NCBI GenBank assembly: GCA_025201375.1
Contig: JAIWZP010000088.1
Span: 1 to 64,000, forward strand
Origin: Gongronella butleri
Lineage: Eukaryota; Mucoromycota; Mucoromycetes; Mucorales; Cunninghamellaceae
Direction of reading: 5' to 3'
DNA: 64,000 bases
Part shown: positions 54,421 to 64,000 of the stretch, piece after piece
Numbering within the stretch: position 1 is the first letter of the stretch
How the letters are laid out: each line of letters begins with the position of its first letter
Made by a program: the position numbers and the translations under genes
The notes under the pieces: generated by a model
Databases searched by the model: none
The model's input: only the letters and a program-made list of their open reading frames with translations
What the model was told of the DNA's origin: nothing

Positions 54421-56332
54421 TCAGTCATCAGTGTCCATGGGGACGCTGGTGGAGGAGGCGGAAGAGGAAGAAGGTGGGTACATGGCGACCGGGATGGGGG
54501 AGGCAACATTGTCGTCTACAATGTCGAAATCATGGACTTCCATGACAGTGTCGACCACCTCAATCTTTTCATCTGGTCGGTCGTCCAGTGTAATGAAGCG
54601 CTGGCGCTGCTTGAGGACGACGGCCATGGTTTCGTTGAATTGGAGTTTCCAAACGGTCTTTGCGGGTTGACTGAAGCTGCGGATCAGGCGGCCAAGCTTG
54701 ATGTCCCATAGTTTGACTTGGCCATCGTTGCCGGCGCTCAACACGCGTCTGTCGTCGAATTGCACGCAAGTCACGGAATTGTCGTGAGCAGAGATTTGGT
54801 GGATGCATTGATAGTGTGCAAGATCCCACACACGCAAACAGCCATCGGATCCGCCACTGACAAGCGTGTTGCCGCTCAGTTGCAATTGGCCCACGAGCGA
54901 CGTGTGGCCCTGCAACGTAGCAAGGCACGCGCCAGTCTCGGCAGACCACACGCGGATCGTGTAGTCCAGGGAACCCGTAATAACACGATTGCCATCAAAC
55001 GCAATGGCATAAATCTGCGCAATGTGGCCCTCCAACACATGCAAGCACCGCCCCGTCCGCGTGTGCCACACGCGCGCCGTCGAGTCGTATGAGCCAGACA
55101 CGACAAGGTCGCCGCTGATCTCAAGACACCGCACACTGTGCTGATGTCCAAGCAAAACGTGTTGCAACGTGCCTGTTTGCAAATCCCACACACGCAGAGA
55201 GTTGTCTCGCGAGCCCGTGACCGCAAGGCGCTTGTCTCTCATCTTGAGACATCTGACCGTCGACGTGTGACCACGGAGCACATGAAGCAAACGCCCCTTG
55301 TCCAGATCCCAGACACGGACATCCCTGACAGAAAAATGACGAGAGGCACACAGAAGAGAGAAAGAAAGAGAGAGAAAGGGAGAGAGAGAAAGAAAAAGAA
55401 AAGATAAAGGAGAATGAGATGCCTTTTTTTTTTTTTTTGTCCATTTCTCTTTTTTTTCATTACCTGTCGCAGCCACCAGAGACAAGCAAGCGGTCGGGAT
55501 CGCGGGTTGTGCCGCCCTTGAATTGCAGAGCCCAGACGCCGCCTTCATGGCCCTCGAGTGTAAAGAGATGCGAGGCCGACTGTGTGTCAAAGACCTCGAT
55601 TCTGAAATTGTCGCAGCCGACGACGATGTATTTGCTGTCGAATTGGAGCGACGTGACGAGGACTTCGCCCAGAAACACGTCATCGACTGTGGTGACCTTG
55701 CCGCCATGTGCCCAAGCCGCGGCAATGTTGTATTTGCGCTTAAAATATTGTCTGTATGAGAAGCTCTTGCGCTGAGACGGAGGCGCAAGCAGCTCGCCGC
55801 CACATATGCTCGAATTGCGCCTTTGGTACTGGTGCTTCATGCACAAAGACTTCCACGTCGCCTCGTCACGCAACAATGAGTTCCAAAACGTGCTCACACA
55901 CGCCGCACGCGCCAATGTCTTTGGATCATCGATAAACGACAGAATGTGCAGCGAAATCTCGATGGGCAATTCCTTCAAAAAATCGATCTTCAGCCGGGGG
56001 CTGATCAGGTTGTTGAGATACGTCAATTGCGAGCTGGTGCAGCTGTTGACCAGCTCGTACAAAAACATCTGCTTCTGCTGCGCGTCCAATTGCTGGAACC
56101 GGCTCTTGAGCTGCATGATCTGGTCGTGCGAGGTATCGAGGAGCGGATGCACATGCTGCTGCGGCCGTGGCGTCGACGGCGTACGGTGCAATGGCCCATG
56201 GAAATGGAAGCTGGGCGGTGTCGCAGGCGGTGAAATGTCCTCAGGACCACAAACCTCCATCAACGACGACGACCCAACCCAGTTGGCCCGCGCCTTTTTG
56301 CAGGGGATCGACCGCGTGCTTGAATCGTGCAT
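54421..56332 (-). CDS. F-box/WD40 repeat protein, SCF substrate receptor
   Basis: A 590-residue protein from two exons (56332-55464, 55324-54421). A dimerisation-like helix (FLYELVNSCTSSQLTYLNNLI) precedes the F-box (residues about 118-155, LKELPIEISLHILSFIDDPKTLARAACVS). Seven or eight WD40 repeats follow (for example GHTSTVRCLKM, TGSRDNSLRVWDL, SGSYDSTARVWHT, TGSLDYTIRVWSA), then an acidic tail. This is the architecture of Cdc4/Pop1/Fbw7 and of Met30/SconB. The F-box leans to the Cdc4/Pop side, but I cannot exclude a Met30-like sulfur-control role. It shares a 564-base divergent promoter with a SulP transporter. The start is the ATG at 56332; the frame is open slightly upstream without another ATG. 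Confidence 0.92.
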
Positions 56333-56896
56333 AGATGATACAGACAAGGAAGAGAGAGAGACAAAAAAGATAGAAAATAGAGAAAAAAGAAAAAAAGAAG
56401 GAGTCGTCGGCTGGGGGGAGAGGGGCAGAAAGGGAGCAAAAGCAGCGACGACAAAGAGGGGGGGAGGTCAGAGACAAAAAGATAAGCGACAAAAGGATAA
56501 GTCACTTCCAAGTGCGTGTGAGGTGTGCGTAAGTGCGCAATAAAGAGAATAAAAAGAGCGAGAGTGAGAGAAAAAGAGAGAGAGTTGCTTGTGTGTGAGA
56601 GTGCAAAAAGAGAAAAAAAGAGAGTAAAAAAAAAAATAAGGAGATAGGGATCGAAAAAGGCTTCTCGTTGAGCGGGGGGGGGGAGGAAAAGCCCAACCAA
56701 CGAAAATCAAGCCACGCCGCGAATCAAGATGCAACGGGGGGTGATCCGAACCTGACGTGACAATTTCAATGCAAACCATGCTACGCAGTGCAGATTGCCT
56801 TGTTTGAAGATCTGTTTCTTTCATGAAAGATATAAAACCGCTCCTTTTCCCCCTCTTTTTTTTTTCTACATCTCCGTTAACAGAATCCAGAAAATC
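56333..56896. promoter_or_regulatory. Divergent promoter between F-box/WD40 and SulP genes
   Basis: The plus strand is nearly pure purine from about 56340 to 56690, with (GA)n and (A)n runs and a G8-9 tract near 56676. A pyrimidine-rich 'ttttccccctcttttttttttc' leader directly precedes the SulP ATG. No gene is supported. Confidence 0.55.
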
Positions 56897-58220
56897 ATGA
56901 ATGAAGCAGATCGCATTTATTCGCATCACGCCGCCTCTTATCGTTCAATCGCCGCGTAAGAAAAAAAAAATGAAAAAAAGCATGCCAATTAGCCACTCAT
57001 CCCCCTGTCGACGCGGTGTAGCCCTGCTTCCAAGGCCGACGACGCGTGCAAAACGACATTGACCGCGTCCCCATGGCACTTTTGGAAGACACGCTGTCGC
57101 TACTATGTGCCCATGTTCCAATGGCTACCTGCTTACTCGACCACCTTCTTTTGTCAAGACCTGTTTTCCGGTGTTTCCCTCAGCTTCCTCTTCATTCCCC
57201 AGGCATTGAGCTACAGTACGGCCCTCCTGGGCATTGCACCCATCCATGGGCTCTACAGTGTCTCTATCTCCACCATCATCTATGCCTTTACAGGCATGTC
57301 GCCGTAAGTTGGGCTAGAAAAAAAAATGGGGAAAAAATGGAAAAATCGACGATAATGTGGTATCACAAACGCGTCTTTTACGAATTTGTTCATCGCATTT
57401 TTGACCTCATTTCCTAGGCAATTATCTGTGGGTCCCGAGGCAAGCACATCTCTCATTGTGGGTGCAAGCATTGCGCATCAACAAGCGCACACGGGCCATA
57501 CGTTGGATGCTGAAGGTGCCGCAGCCATTGCGAGTCTCATGGCGTTCTTGGTGGGTATAATCACGCTCATGTTTGGGTTTTTCCGCTTTGGCTTCTTGGA
57601 CAGCCTCTTGAGTCGCGCACTCATGTGCGGCCTGATCACAGCCGTGGCCATTGTGATCATGATTCAGCAAGCGATCATGCTTCTTGGCCTGGCGCAGCAC
57701 GCCGCCGACGCCGGACTCACCTCTGAATCGACCTCTGCACAGCGCGTGTCGTTCCTCGTGGCTCACGCGCACGAAGCGCACCCATTGACCACGTATGTGT
57801 CGCTCGCTACCCTTTTCTGGCTCGCCATCATGCCTACACTTAAGCACCGCGTCCCTGCGCTCCAAAAATTCCCAGAGATGCTCATCGTCGTTATCGCCAG
57901 CATCGTTTTGTCCCGCGCATGTGACTGGCAACACCGTGGCGTCGCCATTCTCGGCACCGTCAGCGGCAATGCCACCTTTCACGCGCCATTGCCCTTGCCC
58001 GCGCTCCCAAAGACACCCGCAAATCTTGACTATAGCTCGCTCATCGTCAATGCCATCATCCTTTCCATCGTCGGCTTTGTCGAGTCCATTGCTGGCACAA
58101 AACTCTTTGCCCAAAAGCACAATTACTTTGTCAGCTCCAACCGTGAACTCGTCGCTTTTGGCCTTTGCAACATCTTTGGCGGACTCATGCAGGGCTACCC
58201 GTCCTTTGGCTCCGTACGTC

Positions 58221-58255
<35 letters not shown>

Positions 58256-59310
58256 AAAGTCGCTCACATTTGGCATCATGACGACGATAGCTGTTGCGCA
58301 GCAAGGCGCACGAAATGCTCAATCCGCGCACACAGGTGTCCGGTCTGATCTCGGGTGTTGTGTCGCTTGTGGTCACATCGACATTGATGTCAAGTTTCAC
58401 GTATTTGCCCACTGCCGTGCTCAGCAGCGTCATTTTCATGGCCGCAACGGCCCTGCTGCGCGAATTGCCGCACGACTTGCGTTTCATGTGGCGCATCCGC
58501 GCCTGGAAGGATATTGCGCTCCTCATCCTTGTCTTTTGCATCACCATGTTCTTTTCGCTGGAAACAGGCACATCCGTTGCCGTGCTCCTCAGCCTCGTTT
58601 CCACCATCAAACAGAATAGTTACCCGCGCATTAGCGTCATGGTAAGTACAGTCATGGCCAATGGACAAAAAAAAAAGGGCCAAAAAATTCATTTTTTAAT
58701 TTTTTTTTTTTACGCCTTGCAGGGCCGTGTTAAAGGCTCCTTGTGCGATTTCCAAGCAATGAGTACCGGACGCAAAGTTGAACAGCTGGATGGGGTGCTC
58801 ATTGTTCGCATGGATGACCCACTTTACTTTGCCAATTGCGGTAGGGACACCAATGGGGGCTCATAAAATAGAATCTCACACATATTTACTAGGCAAATTC
58901 AAGGATCTGCTGCACCGCCTTGAGCAATATGGCGACCTGTCCGTGCACCCTGCCGAGGAACCACGCTACGCATCGCTGCAACACGTCGTCTTTGACTTCG
59001 GCAGCATGGATTACATCGATGCGAGGTAAATGGGACAAAAAGACGCGCGGACTCGCTTAAAATAGCCAAATTGACATGATTTTTTTTTGCAAGTGCGGTG
59101 CATCAATTGTACGAAATCATCTCCGTGTACCAGACCAGGCGCGTCAAGGTGTATCTGGTCAACATTCATCCCAACATCATTGACGCCCTGACCCAATCAT
59201 CCGTGCTTGAGCTTGTTGGCTCGCACCATATTTTTGACTCAATCACCCAGGCCATTCAATGCATCGACTATGATGCAATGATTCACCCTATCAAATTCAA
59301 TAACCCATAA
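56897..59310 (+). CDS. SulP-family sulfate/anion transporter with STAS domain
   Basis: A 651-residue anion transporter. Exons: 56897-56955, 57022-57303, 57418-58213, 58291-58641, 58723-58840, 58893-59025 and 59094-59310. The membrane core has the SulP signature (FSGVSLSFLFIPQALSYSTALLGIAPIHGLYS), followed by VGPEAS, a long TM series, and GGLMQGYPSFGSLLRSKAH. A C-terminal STAS domain (VVFDFGSMDYIDASAVHQLYEI) lies in the cytosol. Fungal members mostly carry sulfate into the cell by proton symport, though some carry other anions. Intron 3 contains an uninterrupted run of 30 A. Divergent from the F-box/WD40 gene. Confidence 0.94.
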
Positions 59311-59439
59311 CAATTATGATAACCAAAAAAAATGAATAAAAGCAAAATACAGTATGATATAAAAAAAGGACAACATCCGGAAGCACAAATCATCACGGCA
59401 GAAGCACATCTACTCTATCCTACTAAATTTAAAAAGCCG

Positions 59440-60900
59440 GAGGACTATCGGCCTGTTGTCGAGATGTGCACCATTTTCATGAATTTTCACAAATACCATC
59501 TTAAACACTACAAACCATGGTTATTTCGCCTCCAAAACCCTTTGCATAAGACCATTTTGTCGCGTCTTTTTTCAATATGGCATTGAAAATCAGAGGCCAT
59601 TTGAATCGTTGTGCAGATAAATCCAAAACATTGGCATTTTCACCATTATAACAGTGTCTTAGTCAAATTCTACTTCGGTCGCAATGAAACTTGCCTTGCT
59701 CAAATTAGACGAGCCTGAACGTCATTTTCGGAAGGTTTGTTTGCCCAATGCGTGACATTTGTACGCTTGTGAAAGCCGTGCAAACATAACAAAAATTTTC
59801 AACCTCGATGTTCTCGGCAACTGATTAGACGATATACGGCGCTTTTAACACGTCAAAGTCATCTGTAGAATGTCTAGAAAATGAGACCAGTGTCATCGAT
59901 GGATGGCTAAAACTCGCAGAGAAAATCAACTTTTTCATCAAAATCTTTGATCACGCTTTGCTCGACAACGGTCTGGTCGACTCCCAATTTTTATTGCAGT
60001 TTTGATAACAAACAGGGGGACAAAGCGTTTAATGGGATGGCTTGCAGCGCGCTAGCTTGCGTTTGAACTTTTTGCATCGGCCATTTCACCAGCCTGCAGT
60101 CCAGTCAGTGCACAAAAATGTGCAATTAAAAAAATAAAAAACTAAGAAAAAAATAAAAATTCCATGCAATCCATGCACCTAATTTGGAAATGGTAAACTT
60201 TAAACTTTTGCAACAAAATCTCGCCCAAAGTAAGCAATTTCCTCAGTCGATCGCCGTTCATGCATCACACTGTGGGTACTTTTTTTCTTAATCTGAGGCG
60301 ACCTGTCATTTCGTCTGCCAATAGTAAAATGTCGGAGTTACCTGTTTGGGATGCATTGATCACTCGGAGTTCGAAATTTCCCAAATTTGGCGTTTTCTGA
60401 GATTGAAATGTGTGACCCCTGAATTTTTCAAATGTGGTCGTAGCGCTTTGGGTGTTTAAGTTTTTTTGTTGCAAATTTTGCGCTGAACTCGATGCGGCTA
60501 TTTTTGAGCGGGGTTGACCATGCATATAGCCAGATGACTGCAAAATAGTGCAATTAGGAGGTTTACAGTATGGCATTTTCAAATCCAAAAAATCGGGCGG
60601 GTTCCTCTTCTTGAGCCCTGGACCGTAGATTTTGTCGCGACGCAATTCTCATCAGCAGGCAGGTACTGTAGGTTTTAAAAAAAATTCTGGAGGCACAGCA
60701 GCAGGCCGGCAAAGTCTGAAAAACACGCTCATTGCGTCGTTGGTTCTTAAATAAAAGGCAAATGTGTAAATCTTTGTGCAATGTAGCGCTATGCTTCAGG
60801 CAGTGAAATGATATGATAACACAAACACGCCGCGTCAGTTTCAGTCCCCTGATGAGAAGCTTTACGCCTACAGTATTATTGAACTGGCACTTCTTCTGAA
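59440..60900 (+). repeat. R1 copy C
   Basis: This copy aligns with A and B over its length: 'gtcaaattctacttcgg', 'gaacgtcattttcgg', 'tgcgtgacatttgtacgc', 'tcaacctcgatgttctcgg', 'actttttcatcaaaatctttg', an A-rich tract, 'cagtcgatcgccgttcatgc', 'tgatcactcggagttcgaa' and 'ttctggaggcacagcagc'. It provides the undisturbed version of the solo LTR insertion site. No gene is seen. Confidence 0.8.
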
Positions 60901-60929
60901 ACAGCTTGCTCATTGGTCCCAAATTTGTA

Positions 60930-61661
60930 CAAGTTCGAGGAGGAGGAATTGTACGCGTTCCGCATGAGGAGGAGGAGGACGAGCCCGCCACGTCGTCGTC
61001 TTCTGAGGTGCCCGCGGCCTCTTCATCATCTTCCTCAACCCAGGGCGGTCGAAGCGGCGCCGCGAATTTTACGGAAGAAAAAAGAGAGGATCTCCAACTT
61101 TATTTGTCGCTCTTGGATTGCCATTTCGACCGACTCAGATGTCGGCAGCGATCAGACGCTTGAGACGTTTTGGACGAAGATGACCGACGCACGACTACGA
61201 GCGATGATGCCGCCCGACGAATGAGCCTCGCCCTATGATGCGAGCTTTGCAAAATCGCTGGGGTAAAATCCACCAAACTGTTAGCAAGTTCACGGGTGCA
61301 TTGAACCAAGTCAAGGCCAATCCGCCTAGTGGAGCCAACGAGGAAGATTTGGTGAGCAAAGATACAGTAGGCAGAAAACGCGTCGCAATTTTGACGTTTA
61401 TTTTTTATAGATCGATTTGGCCAAGGAGCGCCTACTTTATTGCCAATGAAATTCCGGATGATGCACTGCTGGAGAATCCTGCGTGACGAGCCGAAGTTCC
61501 GCGCGCGCTACGGGCTGCGTGATGACGGTGACACTGGAGAGGAGGGTGCCATCGCTGCTAGCGAGGCCCCTCGATTGTCCTATGGGCCGCAAGGCGGCCA
61601 GGAAGCGCAAACGCCAAGGAGAAACGATTCTTCCTCACCCATGAATACTGTAACTTTATAA
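60930..61661 (+). pseudogene. Decayed Myb/SANT-like transposon-associated gene
   Basis: Pieces of one protein lie in three frames. They resemble the trihelix/SANT-like proteins often linked to Harbinger-type transposons and annotated in plants as NAM-associated or GST-T3-like. In order: an acidic leader with FTEEKREDLQL, then ICRSWIAISTDSDVGSDQTLETFWTKM in the next frame, a stop at 61222, then ALQNRWGKIHQTVSKFTGALNQ in a third frame. A 59-base intron (61352-61410, GTGAGC...TATAG) leads to IDLAKERLLYC, and a last shift to HCWRILRDEPKF. At least three frameshifts or stops make it a pseudogene. It starts right where the R1-linked 'ggtcccaaatttgtacaag' ends. Confidence 0.65.
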
Positions 61662-61740
61662 TTTATAAATGATTCATTTTTTATAAATTAACGTTTAAAA
61701 ATAATTAAAATTATATATACTATAAAACAATAAATTATTT
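61660..61740. other. Very AT-rich stretch
   Basis: About 80 bases of almost only A and T, with several 'ataaatta' and 'tataaatt' words, between the decayed SANT gene and the LTR-like block. Function unknown; it may be a 3' end or a decayed element edge. Confidence 0.5.
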
Positions 61741-61790
61741 TTTCGATGTTGAAGCAAGTACAGTACAATTGATTCAGCTCGATTTCATCA

Positions 61791-62175
61791 TCTAGTGTCA
61801 GGCCCACGCATTGATTAGGGCCTGGACGCGTAGTGGGCAAAAGGGCGTGTAGCCTGCTGCGCCAGCCTTAGGTCTTTACACGCACTGAATTCATGGCCAT
61901 ATTCAAGATTGAACCAAGTAACAAGATTAGGCTAGTCATAGATGGAATGGGTCCATGGACATGGGGACATTCCATTCTCAAAACTCAAAAGAAATTGCAT
62001 ACCGTATTTAAGACTATTTCACATTCCCGGGCCAGTCCTGTTTCCAACTCATTGTCAACTGGATACATTTTGAATCGATCTAGTCACCCTAGAAAAAAAA
62101 ATCATGGGAATGTAGAAACATATATAAGCTAGCCTCGGATCAAAGAAAATAAAGCCTCATCGGCAACAACACACA
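61791..62175 (+). mobile_element. LTR-like block, about 385 bp
   Basis: The start (TCTAGTGTCAGGCCC) resembles the start of the solo LTR (TGTGGTGTCAAGCGCC), and the end is CACACA. It has the same internal order of TATA box (TATATAAG, 62121-62128) and AATAAA (62148-62153). No 5-bp duplication flanks it, which fits an LTR left from a larger, rearranged element. A 26-codon plus-strand frame (ATG 62200) follows and may be the start of a lost gag. Boundaries are approximate. The 62.2-62.5 kb remainder has no clear gene. Confidence 0.5.
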
Positions 62176-62519
62176 TTGTCAAAACCCCATATAATTATCA
62201 TGAACAGCACGCAACCCGGCTTTTTCGAACAAATCCCCCTCGTCCCTGTTGCGCCTCGATCGGCTGGTCCTGACATCTAGTGATTGAAGCACGGCTGCAA
62301 TGGTGCGTGTTGTTGGATGACATAAATGAAAAAAGGGATGAATGAAGAAAGGTCAAAAAAGAAAAAAGAGGCACAGAAAATTTGATTTTGTGCACTCCGT
62401 TGGGTGAAGCGACTCTACAAACGACACATCGCAAGGTTTAAAGTCAGATTTGTGCAGTTTATTTGTTGTAACCGTTGGGGATGCTCTTATTTTTTTGTTT
62501 TTTGTAGAAAATAGCATTT

Positions 62520-63401
62520 TCATCGGCAAACTTCTTTGTGATGGACGAGAATTGAAGTTGCATGCATGCCGTGTCGCGGAGAGCCAGAGTGGTGCGAATT
62601 CCCTCTATACTGTAGTGGTCGGGTGTCGTAGTAGCCCGTTGTGTCGGTGTCCTTGGCACCGATTCTTGCTTCACGCCTCACGGCTCGACGGAATTGCTTG
62701 TCTGCGCGGTCGCGCACTGCCTTGTGGTATTCAGGGCAGGCGTGGCCGGGCGCCCACTTGGCCTTGCAATACATACAAAGTCCCTTCTTCTTCAGCGCGG
62801 CTTTTTTCTCCGCGTCAGTTTTCTGGGATCTTTGATGATGTGCCTTGCCCTCAGCACGGGCGTTGCCTTGCTCGGGCATTTCGGGCCCCGAGCGACCCCG
62901 CCCACCCGTCGCGGCAAAATGACGCGACTTTCTGCCACCATGGCGGTCGTACGGCTTGGTCGTTGCCTGCTTGTGCTTGCGGTCTTGTGCCTGCGCGCTT
63001 GATGCGCCCTTGGGGGTGAGTTCGCGGGGCGTCACGCCCGACACCAAAAAGGCGGTATTGCCGGCGTACGCACGACGTACGTTGCGCGAAAAGTTCTTGT
63101 GGTTCTTCTCCAGGGCGTGCTCCAACAATGCGCCGTACGTAGAGGAATCCTTGATGCCGTGTCTGTCCATGATCGTCTTGTACTTGTTCACGAAATCCGA
63201 TGAATTCTCGTTGTCGTCCGCGACAATGGTTGCTAGTTGCTTCTCGGCGGTGGGCTCCTTGGTCTCGTCCGTGAACTTTGAGATAAGCATGGCCTGCGCT
63301 TGCTTCCAAGTCATACTCTTGCCCTTGATTTCATTCATGTACTGTACCACCCAGTGAGATGAGTCGAGTGACCGCAAGCGTCGGCAAGGTTGCTTTCCCA
63401 A
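62520..63401 (-). pseudogene. Broken gag of a Ty3-type LTR retrotransposon
   Basis: A 293-codon minus-strand frame shows a gag-type capsid region (WVVQYMNEIKGKSMTWKQAQ, FVNKYKTIMDRHGI) and a basic stretch. A zinc knuckle at residues 209-222 (CMYCKAKWAPGHAC) is of the form common in Ty3/gypsy gags. It has no ATG at its 5' end: a stop lies directly upstream and the N-terminal part appears to continue in another frame (63.33-63.64 kb). No protease, reverse transcriptase or integrase follows, so the element is truncated. Its orientation is opposite to the LTR-like block at 61.8 kb. Confidence 0.75.
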
Positions 63402-64000
63402 CTAAGATCTTGATCATGCTTGGTGCGGGCGTCGGCGCTGCAGATTGCCAAGGTGAAGCGATCCACAAAGGTATCCTTTTTCTTGTCGCGGTCGTAATCC
63501 GTGTACTGTACCATACCCTACAAAAAAAATGTCGCAAAGTCAATTTTTCTGCAGTGCCAGCTGCAAAATTTATCACTTTAATCTCCTCTGTATTGATCAA
63601 TAATGACTCCAATGACATGAAACTTTGTAGAAACAATGGCTTGGATGTATAAAAAAGATTATAAAATTATGACATGGATGAAGTGAGCGGGTTTTGAAAT
63701 AGACTAAAAAAGGAGAACCTGACGCGTCACGCGACGCGACGCGTACCCAAGCGTGTACAATGACCTGTGGAGACGAATTGACATTATGAATGAATATCTC
63801 CAAATTTTTTTGAGACAATCATGGATATGTCTAATTATTTTTGTCAATTCATTTTTGGGCACACGCGTCATGCCAGAGCGCAGCGTGTCAATTGGTCAAA
63901 TTGCCCCTATGACGCGCTAGGCAGCAAAAAAACTATGGAAAAATGATTTTATCTCTAGCAAACAATTTTAATCTCTTTGTTGACTTGAAAATATGATAAC
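63402..64000. other. Window end, gag 5' remains and AT-rich DNA
   Basis: 63.4-63.64 kb probably holds the frameshifted 5' end of the gag. After that the sequence is AT-rich with no gene; a CG cluster with repeated GACGCG words (about 63718-63745) stands out. Confidence 0.5.

Noticed and set aside
59332..59586. 84-codon frame just after SulP
   Set aside because: It is short, lies at the start of repeat R1, and is not kept in the other R1 copies.
1..64000. CRISPR arrays, bacterial-type operons or ribosome binding sites
   Set aside because: The genes are intron-rich and eukaryotic; no regularly spaced identical repeats were seen.
1..64000. tRNA and rRNA genes
   Set aside because: I saw no convincing cloverleaf with B-box or rRNA-like sequence, but an unaided read can miss tRNAs; a covariance-model scan would settle it.

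Overview
The window is nuclear DNA of a fungus. Genes are broken by many short GT-AG introns (about 50-180 bp, often with long T runs before the acceptor), promoters are pyrimidine-rich with occasional TATA boxes, and 3' ends carry AATAAA signals. The protein set (secreted GH47 mannosidase, PP2A B56, Nma111, Tcf25/Rqc1, F-box/WD40, SulP) is fungal. A filamentous early-diverging fungus, perhaps Mucoromycota, is my best guess, but the sequence does not prove the phylum.

Layout. 1-6.3 kb: the 3' part of a CHY/RING ubiquitin ligase gene, a block of dispersed repeat family R1, and a GH47 alpha-mannosidase. 6.4-31 kb: an accessory island of five TauD-type Fe(II)/2-oxoglutarate dioxygenase genes (one on the minus strand, four on plus) and two BAHD-type acyltransferase genes. 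The order is TauD-1(-), TauD-2, TauD-3, BAHD-1, TauD-4 (frameshifted), BAHD-2, TauD-5. The TauD-3 to TauD-5 part is a 5.9-kb tandem duplication. The plus-strand TauD genes share long upstream blocks (R3), a perfect 14-bp palindrome and, in three cases, a clear TATA module; copies of a second repeat (R2) lie beside the array. 31.4-43.8 kb: a conserved housekeeping block with PP2A B56 (-), PfkB/pseudouridine-type kinase, mitochondrial malate dehydrogenase, Nma111 HtrA protease, a small type I membrane protein (-) and an orphan acidic membrane protein (-). 43.8-48.7 kb: R1 and R2 repeats, with an R1 copy interrupted by a 902-bp solo LTR flanked by a 5-bp target duplication. 48.7-59.3 kb: Tcf25/Rqc1, a cation diffusion facilitator (-), an F-box protein (-), an F-box/WD40 protein (-) and a divergent SulP transporter. 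59.3-64 kb: another R1 copy, a decayed Myb/SANT-like transposon-associated gene, an LTR-like block and a broken Ty3-type gag on the minus strand.

How it fits together. The dioxygenase/acyltransferase island looks like an expanding metabolic array that uses oxidation and acylation. TauD enzymes often release sulfite from sulfonates, and a SulP permease and an F-box/WD40 protein lie within 30 kb, so a sulfur theme is possible but only inferred. The rest is ordinary cell biology plus transposon remains. Exon joins were made by eye from GT/AG (once GC/AG) sites, reading phase and protein family alignment remembered from general knowledge.
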